Positions 5,896 through 6,786 of a DNA stretch of 6,786 nt are shown here, piece after piece. Under the pieces are notes generated by a model, which was given only the letters and a program-made list of their open reading frames with translations, searched no databases and was not told the origin of the DNA. Numbering within the stretch: position 1 is the first letter of the stretch; every line of letters starts with the position of its first letter. The translations under genes and the position numbers were made by a program. The stretch comes from Verrucomicrobiota bacterium (GTDB lineage: Bacteria > Verrucomicrobiota > Verrucomicrobiia > Opitutales > Oceanipulchritudinaceae), in NCBI GenBank assembly GCA_009908535.1, contig JAAAOD010000109.1:1-6786 (forward strand). The letters are read 5' to 3'.

Positions 5896-6786
5896 ATGAA
5901 CCTTTTTGAATTGGTCAAAGCCGCCCCCCCCGACCCCATCCTCGGTCTCAGTGAGGCCTTCCGGGCCGACCCCAATCCGGAAAAAATCAATTTGACGGTG
6001 GGCGTTTACCAGGACGCGGAAGGCAAGCCCCCGGTGCTACCCTCCGTACTCGAAGCGCAGAAGCGCCTCGCCGGGGAAGGTGCGGGCAAAAGCTACCTTC
6101 CCATAAATGGGGATCCCCTCTTTCTACAGAAGACACGGGCCCTCGTTTTCGGTCCGCAGAGCCATTTTGTCGAGGATGGGCGCGTGGCCTCGGTGCAGAC
6201 GCCGGGGGGGACAGCCGCCCTGCGCCTTGCCGGCGACTTCATCCAGCACGGTCTGGGACAGCGCACGGTCTGGCTCAGCAACCCGACCTGGGCCAACCAC
6301 AAGGGCATCTTCAACGCTTCCGGTCTCGAAATTGCCTCCTACCCTTATTACAACGCGGAGACGCACGACCTGAATCTTGAGGGGATGATCACCGTCCTTG
6401 AGGGCATCCCCGACAACGACGTCGTCGTCTTCCATGCCTGCTGCCACAACCCGACGGGAGTGGATCCCTCCATCGACAACTGGGACACCATCGCCAAGAT
6501 CTGCAAGGAACGTCGGCTCCTTCCCGTCCTCGACTTCGCCTACCAAGGGTTTTCGCGCGGCATTCTCGACGACGCCGCCGCCGTACGGGCCTTTGCCGAA
6601 TACGGCCTCGAGTTCTTCGTCTGCACCTCCTTCTCGAAAAACTTCAGCCTGTATCAGGACCGTGTCGGCGTCCTTCATGTCGTCGCCAAGAACAGTGACG
6701 AGGCCGAGCGTTCCCTCAGCCGGCTCAAAGCCCTCGTACGGACGAACTATTCCAATCCACCCGCGCACGGCAGCGCCGTCATCCGC
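5896..6786 (+). CDS. aspC: Class I aspartate/aromatic aminotransferase (AspC/TyrB type), 3' end outside window
   Basis: PLP-dependent cytoplasmic transaminase interconverting aspartate (or aromatic amino acids) and 2-oxoglutarate with oxaloacetate (or the aromatic keto acid) and glutamate. The frame is open for 297 codons to the window edge; E. coli AspC has 396, so about 100 C-terminal residues, including the alpha-carboxylate-binding Arg, are missing. The N-terminus (AAPPDPILGL) aligns with AspC from its start, which supports the ATG at 5896. Visible residues: Y67 (SYLPING), GGT 104-106, W132 in NPTWANHK, N185 in CCHNPTG, D213 and Y216 in DFAYQGF, PLP Schiff-base K248 in SFSKNF, R256, and R282 in RTNYSNPP. 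The last corresponds to the Arg that binds the side-chain carboxylate of dicarboxylic substrates; TyrB also has it, so AspC and TyrB cannot be separated. No Shine-Dalgarno is seen. The gene diverges from the DUF481 gene. Confidence 0.95.
   Translation, partial: MNLFELVKAAPPDPILGLSEAFRADPNPEKINLTVGVYQDAEGKPPVLPSVLEAQKRLAGEGAGKSYLPINGDPLFLQKTRALVFGPQSHFVEDGRVASVQTPGGTAALRLAGDFIQHGLGQRTVWLSNPTWANHKGIFNASGLEIASYPYYNAETHDLNLEGMITVLEGIPDNDVVVFHACCHNPTGVDPSIDNWDTIAKICKERRLLPVLDFAYQGFSRGILDDAAAVRAFAEYGLEFFVCTSFSKNFSLYQDRVGVLHVVAKNSDEAERSLSRLKALVRTNYSNPPAHGSAVIR

Noticed and set aside
5168..5899. Open frame of 243 codons on the + strand opposite the DUF481 gene
   Set aside because: No family resemblance and no start signal; its last seven codons only coincide with the mini-ORF before the aminotransferase.
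6124..6768. Open frame of 214 codons on the - strand opposite the aminotransferase
   Set aside because: Antisense shadow; the + strand frame aligns along its length with AspC-type enzymes.
1..6786. CRISPR array, tRNA/rRNA, insertion sequence, toxin-antitoxin or phage-defence genes
   Set aside because: No regularly spaced repeats, no tRNA-like cloverleaf, no transposase or defence motifs were seen in any frame; the space is almost fully taken by six ordinary genes.

Overview
This G+C-rich window carries six protein-coding genes (one cut by the right edge). The proteins are all of bacterial housekeeping or envelope type. The signal-peptide outer-membrane barrel (DUF481) implies a Gram-negative envelope. 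The DUF481 gene with its Sm/SH3-like N-terminal strand domain, next to a stand-alone Aas-like acyl-ACP synthetase, reminds me of Verrucomicrobiota (Opitutales-like). That placement is inference from gene style and was not tested.

Layout, left to right: (1) 18-740 (+), a single-domain lipoyl/octanoyl transfer protein resembling LipM. (2) 742-1965 (-), an RlmD/RumA-type 23S rRNA m5U methyltransferase with an Fe-S cluster motif. (3) 2023-2823 (+), a TrmH/SpoU-family RNA 2'-O-methyltransferase. (4) 2827-4485 (-), an adenylate-forming enzyme resembling the C-terminal half of E. coli Aas (acyl-ACP synthetase). (5) 4601-5785 (-), a secreted DUF481 outer-membrane beta-barrel protein. (6) 5896-6786 (+, truncated), a class I aspartate/aromatic aminotransferase.

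The orientation is + - + - - +. Both convergent junctions are extremely tight: 1 nt between genes 1 and 2, and 3 nt between genes 3 and 4. Neither has an evident terminator between the stops. The two RNA methyltransferases diverge from a 57-bp spacer. Genes 5 and 4 could be co-transcribed, but the 115-bp gap between them holds a hairpin with a short T tract, a near-perfect 16-bp palindrome, a TTGACT box and a four-run G tract next to the gene 4 start. This suggests separate control of gene 4. The 110-bp divergent spacer between genes 5 and 6 holds a second 16-bp near-palindrome. No non-coding stretch exceeds about 120 bases.

There is no CRISPR array, transposase, tRNA, rRNA or phage gene. I found no convincing novel multi-gene system. 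The points worth a second look are the stand-alone Aas-type synthetase behind an outer-membrane barrel gene, the LipM-like cysteine in gene 1, the layered architecture of the DUF481 protein, and several short non-coding structures.
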